Made by a program: the position numbers and the translations under genes. From Siphonodentalium dalli (lineage: Eukaryota; Mollusca; Scaphopoda; Gadilida; Siphonodentaliidae), in assembly GCA_032622095.1 (NCBI GenBank), contig CP136062.1, positions 141,564,351 to 141,628,350 on the forward strand: a stretch of 64,000 nt of DNA. Direction: 5' to 3'. Below, piece after piece: positions 11,709-22,799 of the stretch. The notes under the pieces are model-generated. The model ran no database searches and was not told the origin of the DNA. It saw only the letters and a list, made by a program, of their open reading frames with translations. The first letter of the stretch is position 1, and the number at the start of each line of letters is the position of its first letter.

Positions 11709-12150
11709 ACATGTTTTATGCTCATTGTATTATTTTGGATTATCATGTAGGGTCTTTTTGGTGCCCGTGCTCTTCGAATTACGAATTTTCAAGTTTTATT
11801 TGCACGGAAGAGGAAGTTGGCCAGGGTTTTTCATTAATTTGCAATAAAATGACACGTGGGCACCCCAAGGTATTCGCCAGGTGAATAAAAAATAATTGAA
11901 ATTCCACCGACCAGTACGTATTTGCTTCTAATGGTGTCAAAAGTTACTCATTACTACATTTGCCAAAACAAAACAAAACTGTGTTTCAATTAATGGTTTC
12001 TTCAGTTTTTTACGCCACAAACTAATGTAGAGTAACTTGAATGCAGATAATGTTGCTGCAAATAAGTTAATGAGAAATTACGTACCGCCCCGTGCAATGT
12101 TGTCTGTAAGAGTTTTGTGTCGTTGTAGAAATCAAAATAACGACTGCACC

Positions 12151-12971
12151 CAGGGACGTGGCTAGAAGGTCTGATGGCGGATGTGTCCACCTTGAAATTT
12201 CAACCCCCTCCCATTTAAACCACACAAAACCTATGTTCGCAAGAATGCGATTTTTACCCATCCCATTGGGTTGGAACTTTCTAACTGGTACCTCAAACTG
12301 TTCAACAGTTGGAAATTTAAATCCTGACACCCCTAAGGTTGGAATATTTCCAACTGATGGCCATTTTAGACCAAAATGTTTCACCAACAGTCCAAAAAAC
12401 ATGTTACCGTTAAAGTGATGTGAAACACTCCGGTAGGGTGATCAAATAGAAATGGACAATACTCTTATTCAAAGTAGTTATTTTTTACAAATATTATATA
12501 TAAATTGACAACACACCGACATTCTTATATATTATTTAAATGCAGTGACTGCCGATGGCGAAATGGTTTTCGTTAGTTTATCGCCGATAGAAGCGTCCCG
12601 ATTCGAGTAGTAAATATTTACAATTTAGCGTAGTTCAGACAATGTTTTCTATGGAGTGGTACGGTCGATTTGCTTGAGATTTTCGGTGATGTTAGTAGTA
12701 TGCTACATTCCTCCAGTTGGCATAGCACCTGAATGCTAACTTATCAGTTTCACGCACCCGAACAAACACATAATATGTCTTTAATCTAAAGACAACAAAT
12801 TCCCCACGAATTACTTGTTGGAAAATCAATGGGAACAATTTCAAGCAGCGATATGTGGTGTAAAAATGTCAAACTTATATGTTGTGTCAGGCATGCAATT
12901 TCCAACTGTTGAATATTTTGACCAAAGTTAGGGGGTATAGACACTCCAAACCCCATGTCGCCACGTCCCTG
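12151..12971. mobile_element. hAT-like non-autonomous element, split by an insertion
   Basis: Begins CAGGGACGTGGC and ends GCCACGTCCCTG, an inverted repeat in the style of hAT termini. It is interrupted at 12410..12784 by a TTAA-flanked short element; without that insert it is about 446 bp. The flanking 8-mers (12143..12150 and 12972..12979) do not match, so the target duplication has decayed or the ends are misjudged. There is no transposase. Related partial sequence lies at 10739..10985. Confidence 0.65.
12410..12784 (+). mobile_element. 375-bp TTAA-flanked short element, copy 2 (nested)
   Basis: Full-length family member with TTAA at 12410..12413 and 12781..12784, starting TTAAAGTGATGTGAAACACT. 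It sits inside the hAT-like element at 12151..12971. The related sequence at 10739..10985 runs through without it, supporting a true insertion at a TTAA site. Confidence 0.8.
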
Positions 12972-15140
12972 GCTGTTCTGTCACATAAGTTGTTCACAAC
13001 TATTGATTTCAACTTGCGGAAACACCTCACTGGGTCACCAGATTATTGATATATGCCATCAACGTCGTTGTTCAATTGATCTATATATGACAGTATAAAC
13101 GTATCATTAGACGAAAAACATAGTATAATGCCGTACGTTGTTCGTCTACTGTTATGTCTATACACTCATATATCAATCGAAAAACGAATTTGATGGCTTA
13201 TAATTACAACGAAAAACAATTCTTTCAACTATCTCCTAATATGCCATCTCGGATAAATAAATTCGTTCTATTTTTTCATGTTCTTCTTGGTGATAATTGT
13301 TTAATGATTTTTAAGTTGTAGCTAGCTTACCCACCGCGAACGCCTTCGTGCACTTTAAATTGAGCCTCAATTTACAGTGCATGACGTGCAAAACCATTCT
13401 CCGAAATCTCTTCCGTTGTGGTTGTAACCGTGGACATTGGTATTCGACCATTATGGCCTGATTTATGGATATGCGTACATAAACGCAACTGGATAACTAA
13501 TCATAACATACGTGATAAATTTTCTTAACTGACAACATACGTGCTGTGTATAGACTTCATCACAACAGCGAGATGAAATAAAAACACAAGCTCCTGTCAG
13601 CTTGCGTCAGTACACATGCGCTATTGGAGACAGCCCATCATATGATACATTTGTTTTATATCATTGCATTATGTTTTGAGATGAATTAGTGTGAATAAGA
13701 AATACTGTGTTGTATATTTGATCCTTCTGTGATGTTCGTTATGTACTGAAGTTAAAAAGAATTATATGTCTCTTATACATGTTTACGTTGAAAAATGAGG
13801 TCGAAATATTTTATTAAAAAAGTAATAATAGGTCTCATGATTCACCAACGTCATAAATTCTATTAGATTTAAAATCGGAGACAAAGTTAATTAAATGTGT
13901 TATTTCTAAATCACGTTACCAAAATGTATGTGTACTTCTATTACCTGTATATCAAACCATATGGTAGAGAGAATGGTTACAAGTTTTTGTAAAAAGTTAT
14001 ACTTGTTATATGCTACAGGAGAATGGATATTATTTTGCTCTTTTCGTCTATAGATAGAGTCGATATTTCAGTTATGATACATTTTGTCCCCGAAAAACGA
14101 CAAAAGTGAGGAATTACTACATGTAGGTTTGAAGAACAATCACCAGGCATCAAATACAACAATAGTTGATCGATTCTGTCGACAGATACAAGAAATACTC
14201 ATGTGACTAGGAAAGAGAGTTTGGTCCATTTCCGTGTGGTAAAAAGAATATTTTCTTTCTCGTCGGAACGTATACAAAACGCGAGAACACGTCATGAGTT
14301 TCCTTCACTCAGCCTAATGCATACAGAGTGATCATGTAATAAATCATGTTAAAACACAGGAACTTGTTCAACGATATTGCCAAATATGATAGACGAAGGG
14401 CGGTATAGGCTTGCAATATGCAACATCGGCGGCCAGTATCTGTTAAAATTCGCTTGAACCAAATAATTTATAAGTCTTATTATGTAGTATAACATTTTCC
14501 TGTAGAATCGGCCCCAGTTGTCACAAGCAATTCAAACAATTAACATGTCCGTTGTCAAATATTAGTATCTACTAAAATTTCTAACACCACAAAATTCGGA
14601 TAGTTAGTACGTCATAAATCAATATTTACTCGACACCTGTTACAAGTTGACTCGTAATTCACTTTTTGGTGCCCGGCGTATAAAACCCCTGATGAATCCA
14701 CACCTTGTCCTTTCAATTGCTGAGGCGAGCATCGCCAATTGTGCGTCTCATGTGTGAACCTCAAAGAAATAATTGTTGGTTCGACGCGAAATATACCCCG
14801 AGGTAACACAAGAATTACATCAACAAGCAATCCCTATTTTCTCCGTTACCATCTGTTATATGGAAGCATAGGTCAAATTTCTAGTTATCGAACGTCTACA
14901 AATATTGGTATAGAGAATCAAAAAGATAGCGTGTATGGACAAAATGAGCACATTCATCGGCATGCTTTCCGTCTGTGTGCTAATATTCGCTATTCATTGG
15001 AGCCTTATGCTAAACCTCAACGACATTCAAGTGATACCAAGCATGAATGCCCTCTGGTCATTGGTTAAATACTAATATACCATCTTTGCATGCCACATAA
15101 AGACTTCTTCGGGAAAAAGAATTTTTACTTTCTTCAGTTT
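12972..15140. other. non-coding stretch; one small hairpin
   Basis: No gene is supported. A near-perfect 15-bp hairpin (TGCACTTTAAATTGA with its complement) lies at 13350..13381. The frames at 14612..14830 and 14739..15068 overlap on opposite strands and lack domains. Confidence 0.35.
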
Positions 15141-15144
15141 GGAA

Positions 15145-15320
15145 CAAAAAAGAGCCTTCTTTGTTAGTCTATTACTGATATATAAAAAATAAAGAGCCTT
15201 CTTTGTTAGTTTATTACAGACATATCAAAATAAAGAGCGTTTATACCACTTCTGTGTAATTTTTTTTTTTAAAACAACTGGAAAAATTATTTCAGAGTAC
15301 ATCAAGCCTGTCGATTAGCT
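15145..15320 (-). repeat. fragment of the AACGCTCTTTAT family with 40-bp duplication
   Basis: 'aaagagccttctttgttagt' followed by a 'tattac.gatat' segment occurs twice in tandem (about 15148 and 15187), then 'aataaagagcgtttata' and a poly-T run. This parallels 7110..7230 and 48776..48900. Confidence 0.5.
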
Positions 15321-15951
15321 GTTGTGTTTAGATGTATTAATCGAGGCAGCATACATTTCAAGTCTGAAGATATAACCAGTAATGTTATTGCTTTTGTGAC
15401 ATTCCGGCGATAAAAATTGATACAAAATATACTACTGCACTGACTCTATACCGGAATAATGAGAAGACATACCAAAATCACAGTTAGTAATTTATCAGCG
15501 GTTTTCAAATTTCCAAACAGAAGTGTGATAAACGATCTTTATTGCTACCGCATCAAGAAAATAAAAACTATTAAGTGACGCTCTTCATATGGTTCAAATT
15601 CTTGAAGGATTCGAGTTTTCACAGTGGATAAACCCATTCGGCAAACTTCGTCATTATCCGTAAGTTATCCTACTCATTCAGCCATAAATATACATGGACA
15701 TGATTGATTCGAACTATATCGCGTTATTTTTAATTTGATCAATGATAGGCGCGCCTTTTGAATGCAGTTGTATTCCATCGATTCGTGCGTACGAAAGCAT
15801 TCACATTTAACGTCGAATTAAGCACTAAAATATATTTATGAAATTATCACATGACCTAATTAACTTTTGCAGACACATCAGATAGAAGAGAATTATGTAC
15901 GAGGACCTGGTGACAACAATGGTAACGACGTGCTGGTTCCGATGCAGACCA
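15321..15951. other. non-coding stretch
   Basis: A single motif related to AACGCTCTTTATT (15530..15550) is present. Nothing else was recognised. Confidence 0.35.
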
Positions 15952-16262
15952 TATGTGACCCGCCATGTCAAATCCAGTCGTAAGTCGGGATTTTTTTTTT
16001 ACCATGTGCCAATGTATTCTCTTATATATGCGAGTCGACCATAGGTCGCCTCGCATATATAAGAGAATGCATTGGCCTAACAATTTTTTACAATTTTAAT
16101 AATTTGTTCTTGTATTCTTTAACAATTTTATTATTTTACCCACACAGAGCCCCAGACAAACATGAGCAGACCTATGGTCGACTCGCATATATAAGAGAAT
16201 GCATTGGCACAGGGTAAACAAAATCCCGACTTACGACTGGATTTGATATGGCGGGTCACATA
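15952..16262. mobile_element. hairpin-ended TIR element, copy 1 (311 bp)
   Basis: Outer inverted repeats start TATGTGACCCGCC and extend about 39 bp through AAATCCAGTCGTAAGTCGGG, mirrored at 16222..16262, with TA at both outer edges (a mariner-like TA target would fit). Inside the left end lies a near-perfect ~72-bp palindrome whose arms read GCCAATG(C/T)ATTCTC...TATATGCGAG (about 16008..16078). The right end keeps only one arm of the matching palindrome (about 16167..16210). Fuller relatives are at 45561..46010 and 42200..42428. Non-coding: the frame at 15856..16083 only reads through the palindrome. Confidence 0.85.
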
Positions 16263-16672
16263 TTGCCCCACGACGTGGATAGGTGCTATAGCAATGGCAT
16301 TCAGTTCATTTGCTCATGTTTCAGATATTTGGTGACCAAAGAACATGAACCATATACATACTTATTAGACTGTACCGAACAAGTCATAACATATCGAATG
16401 GTAGCCATGGTAAAATGACCCGGATGTTGTCATGGGATAGCTGTCGTTGACCTCATATGACAAAAATGCGCACTAATACACGGTTGGGAATCACGTGGTT
16501 TCGAGGTTGGTGAATACCACGTATTCAAAATGTGCAAACGCACAAAAACATAATATATGGGGAACTGACACAAAACAGCATGTTGGTGGTTACCAGCATA
16601 TGTTAGTTTATCTTACAAACAAGTTGATATCTTAATTGTTCGGATATACTAAGTAGTTTTCTATAACATTCG
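16263..16672. other. non-coding stretch downstream of Hhex
   Basis: No features recognised. It could lie within or just beyond the Hhex 3' UTR, whose end I cannot place. Confidence 0.35.
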
Positions 16673-16737
16673 GACCAAAGTTGCCAGTCGGAGGTTCGTG
16701 CATCTATAGGAGAATCCTTCGACTGACAACTTTGGTC
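16673..16737. repeat. 65-bp imperfect hairpin
   Basis: GACCAAAGTTGCCAGTCG at 16673 pairs with the inverted sequence ending TTTGGTC at 16737. The stem is about 24 bp with a few mismatches around a ~16-base loop. It lies 0.5 kb downstream of the Hhex stop codon. Confidence 0.6.
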
Positions 16738-17265
16738 AACTTGATGATAAACATCGGAAAATGTCAAAAGCATTGAAATATATTCTGAAATTCATGTTTA
16801 GACTGAAATATTTGAACTTGATTAGCGATGTTTGTTGACAAATCACTGCAATAGTTTTCTGTATACATATAACATGGGTTTTAACACGCGAAATTTATCT
16901 CGTTATTGGAGGACTATCAAGAATCATTATAATAACAACTTATCCATTTCTCCATGTTCTTCGTTGTGGTGATGTTTTGCATACTTTAATATTTTTGCAC
17001 ATATATATACCCACTGCGAGTACATTGGGTCTCTTGTATACATAAATTGGCACACATAAGTAGGCCCATAGCGTTTTAAATGTAATAGGTTGCGAATGAA
17101 AACACCGAGTTTTGAAATGAACCTCCTTTATGCCGTACACATATTTACAGTTTAGGATGTACATATTTAACATTATAAAAAAAAACAATTTGATTTTCAC
17201 AGACTTCCGCACAAATAAATAACATTAAATCTCTTGACGGACGATCTGATTTCACTGGGGATTTT

Positions 17266-17466
17266 TCAATCGTATTTTTCGACAGTGTCATCGATTTCTA
17301 TTTCGTCCTCACTTCTGCACTCGTCACTTTCTGAGGTAACATCGACATTAGTGTCCCTTGATTTTTGATCATGAGAATGATGTGATTCGTCCGTCGCCGG
17401 TATGATATCATCCTCCTGTTTCAGTCGCCGCCATTTTGCTCGTCTGTTCTGGAACCACGTCTTGAC
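17266..17466 (-). CDS. Hhex: Hhex homeobox protein, coding exon 3 (C-terminus)
   Basis: Last coding exon, 66 residues plus stop. It opens with VKTWFQNRRAKWRRLKQ, the second half of homeodomain helix 3 with the DNA-contacting W48, F49, Q50 and N51. The acceptor is ...CCGCAG immediately before GTC (17467..17469 is the AG end), so the intron falls between homeodomain residues 44 and 45, a classic homeobox intron site. After the homeodomain comes a 45-residue hydrophilic tail ending in an acidic stretch (SEDEIEIDD), like the acidic C-terminus of vertebrate Hhex. The exon keeps phase 0 with exon 2. The protein is expected to be a nuclear transcription factor, and in other animals it acts mainly as a repressor in endoderm and anterior patterning. 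The 3' UTR end was not located. Confidence 0.96.
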   Translation of the reverse strand, partial: VKTWFQNRRAKWRRLKQEDDIIPATDESHHSHDQKSRDTNVDVTSESDECRSEDEIEIDDTVEKYD

Positions 17467-18316
17467 CTGCGGGGTAATAGTGTTATACATGTTGATTAGA
17501 GATTATCGTCGTATCAACAATAATAGCACAACGCGGTAAGTTTTATTGGAGTATAACGCGCACTCTGGGAAACGCCGACCGCGATAAGTAACAGACAAAC
17601 CTAGCTAAATACATGAACGAGGTTATAAATCTTTGATTGGGTCGGGAACCGAACCAGCTTCGACTGGACGGCTTACGGTGGGGCCTAATGAAATATCCAC
17701 CTTGCCGACTGAGTCACTGGGGCCCGCGGTGTTACGAGACGTCAGACATGACATGTATAACTTGGCGATACTGACAATAAAACCCCAAAAATAATGTCCG
17801 ATACAGGTTTTTCCAAATCATTTGACAACAGAATTCTGCCAAGCGGGGTCTCTAGAGGCTCTCTCTATATAGTATTGGCCTACCCAATATTAAGCGTCTA
17901 ACGAAACATAAATCTATAATGGTTGCCCAATACGCCTTGGCCATATTTGATCCATCCAGCCTGTTCCATTTTTAGTGCTAATGCAATTCGTAATCTTCAA
18001 ACACATAATATAGTAATTTATCGCTCTTATCCCGCCCCGGGAAAGAGACAGGGTGAAGTGTGGCTTTTCAGAGTATATACATCCTTTATATAAGTATATC
18101 GTGTATTTATCAACCTATTTTAGCCACCACAACGTGGCAAAAGTGAGAATTTAATAGGTCAATTATCTGACCTGAAGATTGCGTGTCATTCTAATTTACT
18201 TGTTGCATGTTGTTGGTTGAACAGCGTAGATGTTCTAAGTATCTACATGTCTATTATTCAATCGTGGTTGTACGTACCCTTTCTCAGACAAATCGTTATG
18301 CTTTACTAGTTCATAC
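17467..18316 (-). other. Hhex: Hhex intron 2 (850 bp)
   Basis: Phase-0 intron running from the donor GTATGA (just below 18317) to the acceptor CCGCAG (17467..17472). It contains a tRNA-like SINE fragment at about 17635..17728. Nothing else was recognised. Confidence 0.9.
17635..17728 (-). repeat. possible tRNA-derived SINE head
   Basis: On the minus strand the sequence holds an A-box-like GTGACTCAGTCGGCAAGG and, about 45 bases on, a B-box-like GGTTCGGTTCC. Spacing and motif order resemble the 5' part of tRNA-derived SINEs. The T stem does not pair well and B-box position A58 is G, so it is not a functional tRNA. No SINE body or tail was identified. Confidence 0.35.
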
Positions 18317-18504
18317 CTGTCGCTCCGAGAGATGCAGTGATTTGGCTAGCTTCTTTCGTTCTGGGGGTGAGAGATATTTCTGTTTGTCGAATTTCTTCTC
18401 CAGATCAGCGGTCTGGTCGTTGGAGAACCTCACTTGCCCGCCCTTTCTCTTCTGTGTAGGACGGCCAATGAAGAATGGGTTCCAGAGAAACTGTCTCGAA
18501 TAAA
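18317..18504 (-). CDS. Hhex: Hhex homeobox protein, coding exon 2 (homeodomain N-terminal three quarters)
   Basis: 188 bp. The acceptor is a T-rich tract ending CAG at 18505..18507 and the donor is CAG|GTATGA. It joins exon 1 in phase 1 (T|TT gives Phe157) and exon 3 in phase 0. It encodes FLWNPFF, KRKGGQVRFSNDQ, then helices 1 and 2 (LEKKF, YLSPPERKKLAKSLHLSERQ), which are diagnostic of Hhex rather than other ANTP-like homeodomains. With exon 3 the homeodomain occupies residues 176..235 of the predicted 285-residue protein. An open frame continues past the donor by one codon only. Human Hhex is 270 residues, so the total length fits the family. Confidence 0.97.
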
Positions 18505-18779
18505 CTGGAAAAAAAAAATTACTATTCAACAGTCGGCTATCTGGATTTCCATCACAATGAAGATTTGTGATAGGTTTTTAGCCACACCGGCATGATCTCT
18601 CTGGATATATAGGTCAGTATGTCTTTATAAGCGGTGTTTGTAATTCGGTGAGTGTTCCACCCTTGCATTCGTTAGACGACCACCGTGCTACAGAAATGAT
18701 CAGTATGTTTTCGCGTCTCTTGTTATGCATGTAGGTATTGTTTTCCGGGCTACAGTTCGGTGACACACATATCGAAAAG

Positions 18780-19330
18780 ATGCATATTTATTGGTGTGCA
18801 ATATCAACAATTCAAATTCAATTTGTTTATTTGGTATAGAATACAATTATAAGATTGTTACCAACACATATAAAGAACATAACAAAGGGACATTTACATG
18901 AGGCCCCCACCCACCACCACCCTGGAATACGGAACACCACTTAACACAGAGGGTGGAATACGGAATACCAGTTAACAGCCATATGTAATTTTCCGGATAA
19001 ATTTCTATTGCCGTACGAACGCCGGTCATCCCGCAGTGTCCACGTCTAAAATGATCTAAAATGAAGATGATCGACGATCTGTATGTCAAACCGTGAATTT
19101 ATTGTGACAAAAATCGCATTTATATTATAATTATGATCATTTTTTGGAAGGTGTCGAAGGTCGGCGTACGAATACCGGTACTTTTGGAATACCGAATACC
19201 TCCTAACAGAGGGGCCGGAATACGGCGTTCCTCATAACAGGGCATGGAATACGGCGTACGAAAAAGGGGAGGGGGCCTCTTACATCAATACATGTATACA
19301 ATCAAGTACATAAATAAAAAAAACGTAGGT
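18780..19330. repeat. inverted LINE-3'-UTR-like pieces with a degenerate ~30-bp GGAATACGG repeat
   Basis: Five loose copies of GGAATAC(C/G)G followed by 'ccn..taacag' lie between 18923 and 19260. The block is bounded by mirrored GAGGCCCCC (18901) and GGGGGCCTC (19274). On the minus strand the left side reads into 'accaaataaacaaattgaatttgaattg', typical of LINE 3' ends. The right side reads on the plus strand into 'acataaataaaaaaaac'. It may be two opposed LINE tails. Confidence 0.4.
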
Positions 19331-21199
19331 TAGAATATTCATGAGGTGCCTTACTTTTTAATTAGAGGTTTGGGTGGAGCTTACTAATAATAATGCCAAT
19401 ATGTGGTTATAAACTGATATATATATATATATATATATAATATCACAAGAGCGGGTTTCAGTTCGCAACCTCATTCCGTTTTTTATACATTTTGTAAACT
19501 CCTATCATACAAATTTTTCTTTATGGATGTGTCGACTTCATTTGGACTTAATATGAAATTAACTTTTTCATCATCGCTATAGTTAATCAATTTTGGAATA
19601 CTGGACTGAATTTTCTCAAGTGCAACGCTAAGCTTGGCATAGGGAGTAAGCGATGCCATTATTAAACAGTTATGTCATGATGAAAGAAAAACAATGGTGC
19701 TATATTTTAAATCCAAAAACGTCCTTAACTCTGGAGGCAATCATTGGATGGAAGCATTTTGACCAAGCGACATTCAAGCCCAAGCAACACCATTCTATAT
19801 TCACATTAAGAATTTACAATACATGCTCAATGCGGATGGATTTAATAAAGAGCGCTTTCGTGTCCGAAATACCTTCGTTGGATGCTGCTACACACAACAA
19901 AAACCGAATGAGCAACTTTATACGGGTGGAGACAAATCCAAACGAGCAAAATTGGATTTTAAGTCAGGGATTTTGAGCTAACAAGATAACAACCAAAATG
20001 TTGATTATAGAAGTGGGAATATAACAAGGAACGTATTGGAATACCAAAAGCAAAAAGACTGTTTCTTGACTCTTTATAGCTTTATTCAACAAGTAGCATA
20101 AATGCAATGACCTCCCACTTTTATGAAGTGCATAAATAAGATTCTTGAAGTCTGGAAACAATGATGGTAATACATACATAATTCCAAGCCTCCAAATAAA
20201 CATGGTCATTTTAGTGACATTCCGGTGATAAAAATAGGTCGACTTTCCAAACAAATGTGAGACAAACGGTCTTTATTGTTACAATATCAAGAATATCAAG
20301 AAACGATTATCACAGAATTATTCTAAGTGCAAAGATTACTGGGTGAAACTGGAAGGATATGAGCCGAACTGGGTGATTTTATATCGCATAGTTGACCAGT
20401 CAAAGCCACAGCGAATGTATATTTTTGCCCTTCATAACTCAAATTTAGTATGTCCTCATATTTGTCACGTTACGATAAAAATAAATGTAGATAAATACCA
20501 CACATATTTAGAGTGTAAATACTCTGATAAGACTTGCAGTAATCATAAAAAATTATGCGAGAGAATCATTGAGCCTTGTAGTTGTATGTGGCGATAAACT
20601 CTATGACTTCAGAAAGCGATAAATAACTTTTCAATTGAATGATGAAGAATATAAGGCTTTAATATTTATCGAAGCATTGCCATGTATAAGTAGAATTGTT
20701 TTTCAAATGAAAAATGGTGTCAAATCGGATTGGGTATCTTTGCACCTAGCCACGGTATGTCAATAAACACACTGATTACTAATATACGGACTTTATATAC
20801 CTCTGAAAAACGTATTGACAAGCTAGAAAATGTATTGATTTAATATTTATTTCCACCCTTGATTGTTACATGCCTCGGAGATATCGGGTCCCATATAAAT
20901 TTGTTTTGGAGATAATTTACATCACTTCACAAAGTCTTTTTGTGCCTTATAGTTCCGAATGAATATTCGATCATACGTCAACCCATACTTATTCCCGGAA
21001 CGTGATCAAGACGAATAGTTACTAGGTTTAGTTTGAGGCTTAAATGTCATATATACTACGAACACGACCCCAAAATAAATGTAGTACAGTTCCCTAATAT
21101 CTCCCCGTCTCGCTGTTTGTGATTCTAAAATTCACCCGATGCTTACAATGTTAATGTTATGCGCTATCAGCGTAAATCTGATTAACATGTTAGGTCCTA
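19331..21199. other. intronic stretch with a (TA)n microsatellite
   Basis: A (TA)n run of about 22 bp lies at 19418..19440. Frames at 19653..19976 and 20343..20597 have no recognised domain. A motif like AAACGGTCTTTATTGTTACA (20262..20282) belongs to the dispersed AACGCTCTTTAT set. Confidence 0.4.
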
Positions 21200-21672
21200 T
21201 ATACGAATCACTGAACTAAATGTTTTCCCATAGGCGTTTTCCCACAGTGTTAACGTTTCGGCCAAATTCACTGAATTGAAGCCTGCAGGCCATACCAGTG
21301 ATGTTTACCCAGGTAGATTGTCACCAATTGATCACGAAAATGCAAGAAAAATCATAGGTCATGTGTTTATTTTTAAAAATAAATCCCCCAAGAGTACGAC
21401 AGGGCTATCCCATAGCCAAATTTGATCTGGATAAACCCAGAACTACAGCAGCTAGTTAAAAAAAATCCCGCTCACAAAAATCCATTCCCCCATTAATTCA
21501 TCAGTTTAAATTATTTAGATATGATGTACAAATCAAATAAACGCGATGTCATCCTTTAATAACGTGTCGCATGTATCAGGTGAAGGTCATTCTTCAGTTA
21601 CCTTCACCGTTAGCATTCCACGGTGTACTCGCTCCCCGACTCGGGATCACATTTAGCTCCCTGATTCCTATA
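21200..21672. mobile_element. ~470-bp TIR element, copy 1
   Basis: Left end TATACGAATCACTGAAC..., right end ...GATTCCTATA. Comparison with the second copy (25503..25960) gives an inverted repeat of about 23 bp with three mismatches (TATAGGAATCA at its tip). The two copies are collinear and close in sequence (about 90% by eye). Non-coding; TA at the tips is compatible with a TA target. Confidence 0.65.
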
Positions 21673-21689
21673 TATATGTATACTAGAAG

Positions 21690-22790
21690 GTGACCCGACT
21701 TCGTCCGGGCTTTGACCTTGAATTGTCCATTTTGAAGGTCAAGGTCAAGTGGGATCACGAGTTGACCAGTCCAAAACACTGCCAGGACAAAAGTAACCGA
21801 CAAACGTGCCCGTCGAAATCCATCCGGTTTTACCCGATTTGACCTTGAATTGATCATTTTGAAGGTCAAGGTCAGGTCGGGGTCACGATTTGACCCGTCC
21901 AAAACACTCAGTTGACAAAAGTACCCCATGTATCAAATTTCGTCGAAATCCCATCAAAATTGGCGATTTGACCTTGAATTTACCCGATTTAAAGGTCAAG
22001 GTCACGTCGCACGGGCAAATGAATACGCTTATGAGACTCCCCATACGAAAGTACCCCCACATACCAAGTTTCATCGAAATCCCGTGATATTCGGGCGTTT
22101 GACCTTGAAATGACCAGATTTCAAGCAGGGACCAGCCTAGGGTCAAAATATAGGGAGAAGTGACTTCTCCCTCTTGGAAAAATAAGGAGAAGTGAGGGCT
22201 TACCAGGGAGAAGTGGAGCGTCAGTGCGACTATTTGTCGCTAGTAACTATTCATTAGAACTGATTGTTTTAGCTGTTATTATTGTCCACAATAGATTTTC
22301 TACATGTGTGAGGATAAACTGGAAGTGTTAAGCTGAGCAGTAGATCATCCAGTCATCAATTCTTCAGGGAGATTAAAATTTTTTTTTTTTTTTTTTAGGG
22401 AGACATCCACTTCTCCCTGACGTCATTTCAGGGAGACTTGCGCCCACACAGGGCGACTATTTCGCCCACGTCGCCCCCTAGGCTGGTCCCTGATTTCAAG
22501 GTCAAGGTCACGTCGCACGGGCAAATTAATAGGTTTATGGCACTCCCGGTCGAAGATACCCCCACATACCAAGTTTCATCGAAATCCCGTGATATTCGGG
22601 CGTTTGACCTTGAAATGACCCGATTTCAAGGTCAGTGTCACATCGCATGGGCAAATTAATATGCCTATGTTCGTCCCCGGCCGAAAATAACCCCACATAC
22701 CAAGTTTCATCGAAATCGGCTGGGCCGTTTTCGAGTCCATCGCGAACAGACAGACACACAGACAGACAGATCTTCCAAAAATATATAATA
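21690..22790 (+). repeat. SINE-like tandem units rich in AAGGTCA
   Basis: Four to five units of about 120..140 bp, each carrying 'tttgaccttgaa(a/t)t', then 'aaggtcaaggtca', then 'accaagtttcatcgaaatc'. The block ends with a (CAGA)n run and 'aaaatatataatagac' (about 22742..22792). It is interrupted by the hAT-like element at 22126..22492. About 14 AAGGTCA half-sites occur in both orientations. This is a common style of repeat in lophotrochozoan genomes. The frames through it are not genes. Confidence 0.65.
22126..22492. mobile_element. hAT-like non-autonomous element (367 bp), perfect 8-bp target duplication
   Basis: Terminal inverted repeat CAGGGACCAGCCTAGGG is exact at both ends (17 bp). The flanking target duplication ATTTCAAG is exact (22118..22125 and 22493..22500). 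Eight-bp duplications and CAGGG tips are typical of hAT transposons. The interior has repeated GGGAGAAGTG/ACTTCTCCC motifs and a poly-T run of about 18, with no coding frame. Its insertion splits one AAGGTCA-bearing unit. Confidence 0.9.
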
Positions 22791-22799
22791 GACTAGCAG

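Noticed and set aside
21594-22759. Open frames through the AAGGTCA block
   Set aside because: They translate SINE-like units in several frames and both strands.
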